Source: Azonexus sp.
GTDB lineage: Bacteria > Pseudomonadota > Gammaproteobacteria > Burkholderiales > Rhodocyclaceae
Assembly (NCBI RefSeq): GCF_030824335.1
Contig: NZ_JAVBXX010000044.1
Coordinates: forward strand, 1 to 64,000
Reading direction: 5' to 3'
Length of the DNA: 64,000 bases
Below are positions 8,096 to 16,015 of the stretch, piece by piece; the first letter of the stretch is position 1; each line of letters starts with the position of its first letter. The position numbers were made by a program, and so were the translations under genes. The notes under the pieces were generated by a model. The model worked only from the letters and a program-made list of their open reading frames with translations. It searched no databases and had not been told where the DNA came from.

Positions 8096-8947
8096 ATGAC
8101 AATGTTCGCCAGCTTGGCGATATTGTTGTGCGTCGCCCTCTTCGCCCTCAACCTGCTGATCAGGCGCGGTCTGGCTGCACCGAGAATTGCCGGGGAGGCT
8201 ACTCCGGAGGAGCTGCCATGGCATGTAGTCAGCATTCCGACGGTGCGCCAGAAGAAGCTTTTCGGCTGGTTTATTCCGAGTCTCCCCGGCGCCCCTTGTC
8301 TGGTCATCCTGCATGGCTGGGGAAGTAATGCCGAGATGATGCTGCCGCTCGCGCGGCCCTTGCATGCGGCCGGTTACGGTCTACTGTTTTTTGAGGCAAG
8401 AAACCACGGGCGAAGCGATGGCGATGATTTTTCGTCTTTGCCACGCTTTGCCGAAGATATTGAGTGCGCCATCGCCTGGTTGCGCTTGCAAGCAGAAGTC
8501 GATCCCTTGCGCATTGGATTGATCGGGCATTCGGTAGGTGCTGGCGCTGCCTTGCTGGTGGCATCGCGTTGCCAGGATATTCGCGCCGTGATCAGCTTAT
8601 CGGCGTTCTCTCATCCCGCCAGCATGATGCGCCGCTGGTTGAGCGCCAAAGGCATCCCGTTCTGGCCATTGGGAGCATATATTCTTGCTTACGTCCAGCA
8701 CGTGATTGCTCATCGTTTTGAGGAAATCGCGCCTCGCAACACGATCAAACGGGTGAGTTGTCCTACCCTCTTGGTTCATGCAGAGGATGACAGAACTGTT
8801 CCTGTTGAAGACGCGCGTGAAATTCATGCCAATCGAACAGGAGAACAAGTTCGCCTGCTAATCGTGCCTGGTGACCATGAGCAATTTGATGATCTCGAAC
8901 AGCGGATCACAGACTTGCTGGATTTTTTGCGTTACTCAATGCAATGA
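8096..8947 (+). CDS. alpha/beta hydrolase, membrane-anchored
   Basis: A 283-residue protein with one N-terminal hydrophobic segment (LAILLCVALFALNLLI) and an alpha/beta-hydrolase fold: oxyanion region LHGWGSN, nucleophile elbow GHSVGAG (Ser about 148), acid Asp in LVHAEDDRTVP and catalytic His in VPGDHEQFDD. The organisation resembles the serine aminopeptidase / YqkD group of esterases. The substrate is unknown. It probably shares the transcript of the TDT transporter; a second in-frame ATG lies two codons downstream. Confidence 0.83.
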   Translation: MTMFASLAILLCVALFALNLLIRRGLAAPRIAGEATPEELPWHVVSIPTVRQKKLFGWFIPSLPGAPCLVILHGWGSNAEMMLPLARPLHAAGYGLLFFEARNHGRSDGDDFSSLPRFAEDIECAIAWLRLQAEVDPLRIGLIGHSVGAGAALLVASRCQDIRAVISLSAFSHPASMMRRWLSAKGIPFWPLGAYILAYVQHVIAHRFEEIAPRNTIKRVSCPTLLVHAEDDRTVPVEDAREIHANRTGEQVRLLIVPGDHEQFDDLEQRITDLLDFLRYSMQ

Positions 8948-9086
8948 TCGTTTCAGCGGTAGAAGCCTGCGGCAATTTCCAGTCGCATGCTTTGCCTCTG
9001 TGCTTGAGGCATATCTGGCAAAGCTGTCGGTTTTTATGTTAAAAGTGACATCTTGGCAAAAATAATCGAATAGTTAGGAGATGCGC

Positions 9087-10202
9087 TTGGCTACGCATAA
9101 GTCTTGGTTGATTCTCCATGCAATTGGCCTGGCCGTTTTCCTGTCATCTTGTAGTCCTGCCGAGCCGATCAGGATTGGTTTGCTGGCCGGCCTCTCTGAT
9201 CGTGGTTCCGATTTTGGCGAAAGTGTCCGCAACGGGGTCATCCTGGCGGTCGAGCAACAAAATCTGGCTGGGGGCATCAACGGGCGAAAAATCGAATTGC
9301 TCGTGCGCGACGATGGTCAGGATAAAGCCATGGCGGCCAAGGCGGCGCAGGAGTTGATAGCCTTGCGTCCGGACATCATCATCGGTCCGGTGACCAGTTC
9401 GATGGCTGCAGTAGTCCTGCCGTTGATGGATAGGGCGGGGCAGACTTTCATCAGTCCGACAGTCGCCTCGACCGATTTTCATGGCAAGGACGACAATTTT
9501 TTCCGGGTCAATTGCACGACCAGAGAAGCCGCCATTCAGCACGCCAAGGTACTGTTCGAGCGCGGGCCACGCCATGTCGGGCTGGCCTTCGATGCATCGA
9601 ACCTGCCGTTTTCGGATACCTGGGTAAAAGCCTTTGCCAGCGAGTTTGAAAAGCTGGGTGGGCGCGTCAGTGGTTCAGCGGGTTTCGAATCGGCTGCCAG
9701 TACCAGTTTTTCCGATGTGATCAAGCGTTTGCTGGTCAAAAAGCCGGATGCCCTGATTTTTGTCGCCAGTACGCTCGATACTGCGCGTCTTGCCCAACAG
9801 GCGCGTCGTCTGGCGCCTGGTTTGCCGCTCAGTTCATCCGAATGGGCGGCTTCGGCCGAAGCACTTAGCGAAATGGGGGGCAGCGCCGTCGAAGGCATGC
9901 TGATGACCCACGCCTACAATCGGGATGATGCCAGGGCGGCTTACCAGGAGTTTCGCAAGGCGTTCAAGAACCGCTTTCAGCGGGAATTCGGTTCTTTCTC
10001 CCTGCTGGCTTACGATTCGGCCAATGTCGTTTTTGCCGCCATGAAGCAACGCAGCCAGGGTGAAGACATGAAGCAAGCCCTGCTCAAATATGGTCCCTAC
10101 CAGGGCGTACAGCAGGAAATCCGTTTTGATGCCAATGGCGATGCGACGCGCCAGGTTTATTTTACGGAAATCCGCAACGGCGATCTGTTCCAGATCCAAT
10201 GA
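9087..10202 (+). CDS. periplasmic branched-chain-amino-acid-type substrate-binding lipoprotein
   Basis: A protein of about 371 residues with a lipoprotein signal (AVFLSSC-SPAE) and the type I periplasmic binding fold of LivJ/amide-binding proteins: IRIGLLAGLSDRGSDFGESV, GGINGRKIELLVRDDGQD, IIIGPVTSSMAAVVLPL. An ATG at 9081 directly abuts an AGGAG site. The TTG at 9087 has proper six-base spacing and is preferred here. The gene overlaps the following histidine kinase by four bases (ATGA), and no LIV permease or ATPase genes are adjacent. It therefore probably serves as the ligand sensor for that kinase rather than as a transporter component (inference). Confidence 0.85.
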   Translation: MATHKSWLILHAIGLAVFLSSCSPAEPIRIGLLAGLSDRGSDFGESVRNGVILAVEQQNLAGGINGRKIELLVRDDGQDKAMAAKAAQELIALRPDIIIGPVTSSMAAVVLPLMDRAGQTFISPTVASTDFHGKDDNFFRVNCTTREAAIQHAKVLFERGPRHVGLAFDASNLPFSDTWVKAFASEFEKLGGRVSGSAGFESAASTSFSDVIKRLLVKKPDALIFVASTLDTARLAQQARRLAPGLPLSSSEWAASAEALSEMGGSAVEGMLMTHAYNRDDARAAYQEFRKAFKNRFQREFGSFSLLAYDSANVVFAAMKQRSQGEDMKQALLKYGPYQGVQQEIRFDANGDATRQVYFTEIRNGDLFQIQ

Positions 10203-12523
10203 CACAATCTCAGCCCCGTGAATGGCGACTGGATGTCTATCTCGGCGTATTGCTGGCCATTACGTCCATCCTGACATTTCTGTTCGTTGGTTCTACCTTT
10301 TTGCTCACCCGTATTCCGCAACTTGAAGGCGAGATTCGTGCTCGCGCTGAAGGTGATGCCCGCGAGCTGGCTTTCCGGATAGAAATGCAGATGCTGGCGC
10401 AACAGGAGCAGTTGGCGCTGGTCGCTACGGCCTTGCTCAATAGCGAGTCTCCAGCACGGCTGATCAGCCAGGCGGTTGCCGGGGGCAAGGTGTTTCGGGC
10501 GCTTTACCTGTTGTCGCCGGCTGGCGAGGTGATCGTCGCCGGCCTGACGCCGGAGTACCGCCATCTGGAAAGTGAGGTGCTTGGTAGCGACCTTTCCGCG
10601 ACACCGCTTTTCCGTGAAGTGAAACAACGTGCCGGACCGGCCTGGAGTGACAAGTATCTGTCTTCGCTAAGCGGTCAGGTCACTGTGGGACTGGCTGTTC
10701 CGGTCAGCGGCGGGAAGGTGCTGCTGGCGGAAATTCCCTTGAGCTATCTGCTGGCCATTCTTGACCATAACCCCGGTGCCAAACAACGTGCCATCTGGGT
10801 CATTGATCAGCGCGGTGAACTGCTGGCCGATACGGAATCGGCAAACCGTGTCGGCGGGGTGAATCTTTATAACTCTCCAGTCCTCAAGGCCGTACTGAAT
10901 GGGGAAAGCCTCCCCACCCAGTTTGCCTTCGACGGCAGTCAATATTACGTTGGCGGGGCCCGTTCGGCCGCGCTTGGCTGGTCGTTCATTGCACGTCAGC
11001 CTGCCGGCTTTGCGCACCCGGAAATCCGCATGACCATCCTGGTGTTTTGCGGTGGCTTCCTGGCTTCGCTGTTGATCGGTGTCCTGTTGGCTGTTTATGG
11101 TGCCGCACGCCTGCTGCGTCCGCTCTCGGGAGTCGTGCATCAGGCGCATCAGGTAGCGCTGGGCGAAGTCGTCGATCAATGGCCGCGTGGACGCATCAAG
11201 GAATTCAATCATCTGTCGGCCGATATCGGCCGGATGGCCAGTGCCATTCTTGAACGAGAACATGAGTTGCGCGAACTCAACGCCGGACTTGAGGCCCGGG
11301 TCAATGAACGTACCATCGCATTGTCGCAGGCCAAGGAAGCCGCCGAGCAAGCAAGTCGTTCGAAGAGCACTTTCCTGGCCAATATGAGCCATGAAATCCG
11401 GACGCCGCTCAATGCCATCAGCGGTATGGCTCTGCTCATGCGCCGGGCCGGATTGCCACCGGATCAGAGCGAGCGCCTGAGCAAACTGGAAGGGGCCGGC
11501 GAGCACTTGCTGGAAGTGATCAACATGGTGCTGGATCTGTCGAAAATCGAGGCCGGGAAACTGGTGCTTGAGGAAACGGCTTTTCCGCTCGGTAGCCTGT
11601 TCGAGAATGTTCGCTCGATGCTGAACGAAAGGGCGCTGGAGAAACATTTGCAACTGACTTGCGAATTTCCGCCCTTGCCAGCCGTCGTGCTTGGTGATCG
11701 GACGCGTCTGCAGCAGGGGTTGCTTAATTACGCCGCCAACGCCGTCAAGTTCACGGAACAGGGCAGCGTCACCCTGCGTGCCGAAGTCCAGGAAGAAAAC
11801 GGGGACGAGGTCCTGCTGCGTTTTGAAGTCATCGATACCGGTATTGGCATCGCCCCCGAAGCCCAGGCGAGATTGTTCAATGCCTTCGAGCAGGCCGATG
11901 GTTCAACGACGCGTAAATACGGCGGGACCGGACTGGGTTTGGCGATTACCGCAAAAATTGCTGCGGCGATGGGGGGCGAGGCCGGTGTGTATAGTGAGTT
12001 GAACAGAGGCAGTTGCTTCTGGTTTACCGCACGCTTGAAGAAAGCTGATACCTGGTTGGTTCACGAGTCGCTTGCCTTGAGCGATATTGAGGCGGCGCTC
12101 CGTGCTTCATTCTGCGGGAGTCGTGTTCTTCTGGTCGAGGATGAGCCGATCAATCGAGAGATTGCCCATATCCTGCTGGAAGACATCGGGTTTTGTGTTG
12201 ATCTGGCTGAAGATGGTGAGCAGGCGGTCGACCTCGCCGGGCGCGAGCATTACGACCTGATCGTCATGGATATGCAGATGCCCCGGATGGATGGTCTGGA
12301 AGCGACCCGCCGTATTCGGGCCCAGCCGGGCGGTGCTGACTTGTTGATCATTGCGATGACCGCCAACGCGTTTGCCGAGGACAAGGCGCGTTGCCTGGCT
12401 GCGGGAATGAATCACTTCACCACCAAACCGCTCGATCCTGATGTGTTCCTGAAACTCCTGTTGAGCAGTTTGTCGGAACAGCAGGCGCGTGAAGACAGAG
12501 GAGCAAGCTCGCTGCAGGTCTGA
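10199..12523 (+). CDS. hybrid sensor histidine kinase with receiver domain
   Basis: A 774-residue protein: TM1 near residues 17-37, a periplasmic Cache-like domain (about 40-275), TM2 (about 280-305, TILVFCGGFLASLLIGVLLAVYG), a HAMP-like linker, a HisKA domain with phospho-His in FLANMSHEIRTPLNAIS (about residue 398), HATPase with DTGIGIAPEAQARLFNAFEQADGS split into N and G boxes, and a C-terminal receiver with phospho-Asp in DLIVMDMQMPRMDG (about 690). There is no HPt domain and no partner response regulator nearby, so the output is unknown. It is translationally coupled to the binding lipoprotein upstream, which suggests periplasmic ligand sensing through that protein. Confidence 0.93.
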   Translation: MTQSQPREWRLDVYLGVLLAITSILTFLFVGSTFLLTRIPQLEGEIRARAEGDARELAFRIEMQMLAQQEQLALVATALLNSESPARLISQAVAGGKVFRALYLLSPAGEVIVAGLTPEYRHLESEVLGSDLSATPLFREVKQRAGPAWSDKYLSSLSGQVTVGLAVPVSGGKVLLAEIPLSYLLAILDHNPGAKQRAIWVIDQRGELLADTESANRVGGVNLYNSPVLKAVLNGESLPTQFAFDGSQYYVGGARSAALGWSFIARQPAGFAHPEIRMTILVFCGGFLASLLIGVLLAVYGAARLLRPLSGVVHQAHQVALGEVVDQWPRGRIKEFNHLSADIGRMASAILEREHELRELNAGLEARVNERTIALSQAKEAAEQASRSKSTFLANMSHEIRTPLNAISGMALLMRRAGLPPDQSERLSKLEGAGEHLLEVINMVLDLSKIEAGKLVLEETAFPLGSLFENVRSMLNERALEKHLQLTCEFPPLPAVVLGDRTRLQQGLLNYAANAVKFTEQGSVTLRAEVQEENGDEVLLRFEVIDTGIGIAPEAQARLFNAFEQADGSTTRKYGGTGLGLAITAKIAAAMGGEAGVYSELNRGSCFWFTARLKKADTWLVHESLALSDIEAALRASFCGSRVLLVEDEPINREIAHILLEDIGFCVDLAEDGEQAVDLAGREHYDLIVMDMQMPRMDGLEATRRIRAQPGGADLLIIAMTANAFAEDKARCLAAGMNHFTTKPLDPDVFLKLLLSSLSEQQAREDRGASSLQV

Positions 12524-12542
12524 CAGCGGGCTGATTGGCGCC

Positions 12543-13139
12543 TTATCGGGTTTGGGTCAACTGGCCCACGCCGCTACTTTCTGCGGCAATTTCGCTCGCC
12601 AGTTGCAGCAGAGCCTGATTCATTGCTGTCACCATTGCCGATGCGTCATCTGCTTTCATGGCAAGCACGATACGGCTTTCGCGCAGCGTGCTCACCCCTT
12701 GGGTCCGACTCAGGCTCCAGCGGGCATTCAGACGGACTTCATTGTCTGCACTGGCTTCAAAAGCTGTGATTTCCAGTTGCAGGCGATTGTTCACCGTGAT
12801 GCCGGATGGTGCGGGCAAAAATACCAGTTTGCCCGGCCCGAGCAGTCGGCCGAGATTTTCGCCGAGAACCCGGCGCACGCTGTCTTCCAGCGGCTCGCCC
12901 CAGCGTTCGCCGTCGCGTATGAGCAGGCGGCCGCCAGCGCCACGGATGACCAGTTGCTGGCGGTTCAGATAATCGGGCAGGCTGATCGTGCCAATGCCGA
13001 GCCGATAGTCGGTTGCGACGGTTTTTTCTGTTGGCGCGACAGCCAGGGGGTCGAGCAGGTAGAAGCGACTGGCGGGGGCCGTGGCACAAGCACCCAGCAG
13101 GAGCGCGGAAAGCAGTAAAGCCAATGGGGAGCGCAACAT
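12543..13139 (-). CDS. PqiC/YmbA-family outer-membrane auxiliary lipoprotein of an MCE system
   Basis: A 198-residue lipoprotein with lipobox LLGAC (Cys about 16) and the ABC-type transport auxiliary (PqiC) domain: RFYLLDPL, LGIGTISLPDYLNRQQLVIR, RLLIRDGERWGEPLEDSVRRVLGENL. PqiC-type proteins sit in the outer membrane and close the periplasmic MCE lipid-transport path. It is the last gene of the operon, seven bases after the MCE protein. The start at 13139 matches the signal peptide; the longer frame to 13184 overlaps the upstream gene. Confidence 0.85.
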   Translation of the reverse strand: MLRSPLALLLSALLLGACATAPASRFYLLDPLAVAPTEKTVATDYRLGIGTISLPDYLNRQQLVIRGAGGRLLIRDGERWGEPLEDSVRRVLGENLGRLLGPGKLVFLPAPSGITVNNRLQLEITAFEASADNEVRLNARWSLSRTQGVSTLRESRIVLAMKADDASAMVTAMNQALLQLASEIAAESSGVGQLTQTR

Positions 13140-13146
13140 GATTACC

Positions 13147-14064
13147 TCACTTGCCACGCAGCAGGGATTCCGGCCGCTGTTCAATGGATTCGGACAACTG
13201 TCGGACGGCGGTGGCAGCTCGCGTCGTTTCCTTGAGTGCCCGCTGGATATTTTGTTGCAGCAGCGAGTTATCGGCCGTCGCGTCGCGCAGTCCGGTAGCG
13301 ACGCCGGAAATCTCCTGCAGTGCTGCCTGCGCCGTAGTCATCGCCTGGCGGGTTTCCTGCAGTACGCCGTGAATATCCTTGAGTAATGGACCGGTTCCCT
13401 GTTCAAGCCGGCCGGTTAGCCGTTCCAGATTGGCCATCGTCTTGGCCAGTGAGTGCAGGGTTGCTTCGAGTTCGCGGCTTTCGGTTTTGCTGCGCAAGGC
13501 GCTGGCTACTGCGGAAATATCGAGCAGCAGTTTTTCAAAGTCGACCTGTTCAAAGCGTTGTTTGAATTGTTGTACCGGGGTCGGAATGGTTGGAATTTCC
13601 GGCAGCAGCGTATTGCCTTGACCACGCAGGGTATTCGGTGCATCGCTATGGAAGTCCAGGTCGACGTAGAGTTGCCCGGTCAGCAGGCTTTGCATGGCGA
13701 GTTGGGCGCGCAGGCCCTCTTTGACAAAGTCAGCCCCGGAAACCAGGCTGTTGATTTCAATCGTCTGTCCACTCAGGTCGGCGGCCGAGGTGGGGAATAA
13801 TTCGGCCTCGACCGGGACAAAAAAGGATTTGGTGCCGCTGTCCATGGCGATGCCAATGCGTTTTACCGTACCGATGGTGACGCCACGAAAGACGACCGGT
13901 GCGCCGACTTTCAGACCATAGACCGAATCTTCGAAATACATCACGTAACGGGTTTTTTTCTGCCACAGATCGCCGCCGGCCAGCAGGAATACTGCGGCCA
14001 GCGCCAGGCTGAGTGCGCCGAGGACAAAGCCGCCGATCAGGGCGGAATGCGTTTTCCTGCTCAA
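13147..14064 (-). CDS. MCE-domain periplasmic lipid-binding protein (MlaD/PqiB-like)
   Basis: A 305-residue protein with one N-terminal transmembrane helix (LIGGFVLGALSLALAAVFLLAGG) and an MCE domain (YVMYFEDSVYGLKVGAPVVF, VTIGTVKRIGI, LLTGQLYVDLDF). It ends in a long coiled-coil-like C-terminus (about 170-300) rich in Leu, Gln and Ala. MCE proteins form hexameric channels for phospholipids between inner and outer membranes. It overlaps the ATPase gene by four bases. The long C-terminal helix is more PqiB/LetB- or Pst2-like than E. coli MlaD. Confidence 0.9.
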   Translation of the reverse strand: MSRKTHSALIGGFVLGALSLALAAVFLLAGGDLWQKKTRYVMYFEDSVYGLKVGAPVVFRGVTIGTVKRIGIAMDSGTKSFFVPVEAELFPTSAADLSGQTIEINSLVSGADFVKEGLRAQLAMQSLLTGQLYVDLDFHSDAPNTLRGQGNTLLPEIPTIPTPVQQFKQRFEQVDFEKLLLDISAVASALRSKTESRELEATLHSLAKTMANLERLTGRLEQGTGPLLKDIHGVLQETRQAMTTAQAALQEISGVATGLRDATADNSLLQQNIQRALKETTRAATAVRQLSESIEQRPESLLRGK

Positions 14065-14813
14065 GATTTTCCCCTGTTGAGAAAGGCCCGCACGGTATCC
14101 GGGCCGGATAGGGCGAGTGTGTTCGGATTGCCGCCAGCGATCATGGTCTTGCTGTCGGCATCGAGAAAGAGCGAATTGTTGCCGATGGCGAAAATGCTGG
14201 CCAGTTCATGCGTGACGACGACTATGGTGGCGCCCAGGCTGGCCCGCAGTTCGAGAATCAGCTCGTCGAGATGGGCGGAACTGAGTGGGTCGAGGCCAGC
14301 CGAGGGTTCGTCGAAAAAGAGAATGTCTGGGTCAAGAGCCATGGCGCGAGCCAGGGCGGCCCGTTTTTTCATGCCGCCGCTGATTTCTGATGGGTAAAAA
14401 TCCTCGAAGCCGGCTAGCCCGACCAATGCCAGTTTGACAGCCGCCAATTCGCGGGCGATGGCTGGCTTAAGAGCAGCGATTTCCGTCATCGGTAACATGA
14501 TGTTTTCGCTCAAGGTCAGCGAACTCCACAGGGCACCGCTCTGGAAAAGTACGCCGCAACGCCGCTGGATTGCCGTGCGTGTGGCATCGTCGCCGCGCCA
14601 CAGGTCCTGGCCGGAAAAGCGCACATTGCCGCTAGCCGGTTCCTGCAGACCGATCAGATGGCGCAGCAGGGTGCTCTTACCGCAGCCGCTGCCGCCCATG
14701 ATGATGAAAATGTCGCCCTGGTTGACCGTAAAACTCAGGTCGCGCTGGATCAGGCGTTCGCCGTAGCGCATGGTCAATTCTTCTACTGCGATCACCGGGG
14801 GCGCTGTATTCAT
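14061..14813 (-). CDS. ABC transporter ATP-binding protein of an MCE lipid transporter (MlaF-like)
   Basis: A 250-residue ABC ATPase: Walker A GGSGCGKST (about 39-47), signature EISGGMKKRAALARA, Walker B ILFFDEPSAGLDP, H-loop VVTHE. ISGGMKKRAA is characteristic of MlaF/TTG2A-type ATPases, which power phospholipid transport with an MlaE permease. It lies one base after the permease gene. Confidence 0.93.
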   Translation of the reverse strand: MNTAPPVIAVEELTMRYGERLIQRDLSFTVNQGDIFIIMGGSGCGKSTLLRHLIGLQEPASGNVRFSGQDLWRGDDATRTAIQRRCGVLFQSGALWSSLTLSENIMLPMTEIAALKPAIARELAAVKLALVGLAGFEDFYPSEISGGMKKRAALARAMALDPDILFFDEPSAGLDPLSSAHLDELILELRASLGATIVVVTHELASIFAIGNNSLFLDADSKTMIAGGNPNTLALSGPDTVRAFLNRGKS

Positions 14814-14814
14814 G

Positions 14815-15933
14815 TCAAATACCCAAGCGCTGGAAAACCATGGTTAACAGCGAGGCAGCAATCGTGATCAGCAGGATGCCCAGCACCACGGCGGCTGTCG
14901 TGGCATCACCCACGGCCTGTGCGCTGCGGCCACAGCGCATGCCGCACAGGCAGCCGGCCAGCGCCACCAGCGCGCCGTAAACGGTACCCTTGATCATGCC
15001 GACGGCGAAGTGGGTCAGGGTCAGGGCTTTGACCGTCTGGTTGAAATAGGCGAAGGCACCGACGTCGAACACCGTAGTCGCGATTAGCATACCGGCGGCA
15101 ACGCCGACGATCCCGGCGTACAGGGTGAGTAGCGGGGCCATGACGAGCAGCGCGAGAAAGCGCGGCAAGACCAGAAAATCGGAGACCGGCAGACCAAAGG
15201 TACGAAACGCATCGATTTCCTCATTGACCTGCATGGTGCCGAGTTGCGCTGCGTAAGCGGCGCCGGTGCGGCCGGCCAGGATGATGCCGGTCATCAGCGC
15301 AGCAATTTCGCGCACCATGCCGATACCGACCAAATCGGCAATATAGATCTGCGCGCCGAGCAGGGTCAGTTGGGCAGCGCCCATATACGCAAGGATGGTA
15401 CCGACCAGGAAGCTGATCAAGGAGACGATGGGCAGGGCGCGCGGTCCGGCATCTTCGATGAAGAGCAGCAAATTGGCCCGTTGATAGCGCGCTTTGCCGG
15501 TCACGAAGCGCCCCAGCGATTGGGTCAGATCACCGATGAAGGCGAGGTTCTGGGGTATCCGCCACCAGGTGGCCAGCGTGACATTGCCGACATATTCCAG
15601 CACGCCATCTTCGTGCAGCACTTCATCCGTCTGCGCTTTGGCCGGTACGGCCCGGGCCAGTTGCAGCAGTCTGACCAGGCCGGCCGGCAGTCCGGCGGTA
15701 TCGAGTCGGCAATTGTTTTGCTCGGCCGTTTTGGTCATTTGCAGTACAAAAACCAGCAGGCTGCTGTCCCACTCGCCGAGTTCGTGGCAATCGAATGACA
15801 GCGCGGTACAGCCACCGATTTTCGTTTGATCCATGACGGGGAGCACTTGGCTGGTCCGCCAGTCGCCGGCGAGGCGGCATATTGCAACGCTCGCGTCGAC
15901 CTGGCACTCAGCGCTGGCTGGCCTGTCTGTCAT
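14815..15933 (-). CDS. MlaE-type permease fused to an N-terminal STAS domain
   Basis: A 372-residue protein. Residues 1-100 form a STAS-like domain (CRLAGDWRTSQVLPV, LSFDCHELGEWDSSLLVFVLQM), and residues 120-372 are the MlaE permease with its signature near AALMTGIILAGRTGAAYAAQ and five or six membrane segments. In E. coli the STAS part is the separate protein MlaB; the fusion is common in betaproteobacteria. It is the first gene of the four-gene MCE operon. The 82 bases upstream are AT-rich and may carry the promoter. Confidence 0.93.
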   Translation of the reverse strand: MTDRPASAECQVDASVAICRLAGDWRTSQVLPVMDQTKIGGCTALSFDCHELGEWDSSLLVFVLQMTKTAEQNNCRLDTAGLPAGLVRLLQLARAVPAKAQTDEVLHEDGVLEYVGNVTLATWWRIPQNLAFIGDLTQSLGRFVTGKARYQRANLLLFIEDAGPRALPIVSLISFLVGTILAYMGAAQLTLLGAQIYIADLVGIGMVREIAALMTGIILAGRTGAAYAAQLGTMQVNEEIDAFRTFGLPVSDFLVLPRFLALLVMAPLLTLYAGIVGVAAGMLIATTVFDVGAFAYFNQTVKALTLTHFAVGMIKGTVYGALVALAGCLCGMRCGRSAQAVGDATTAAVVLGILLITIAASLLTMVFQRLGI

Positions 15934-16015
15934 GAAATTGTTTCCCGTTTAGCTATCCCGTCTTATTTTGCCTTATATCCAGCAAAATCTGCCCGGCATT
16001 ACAGTATTTCTGCGG

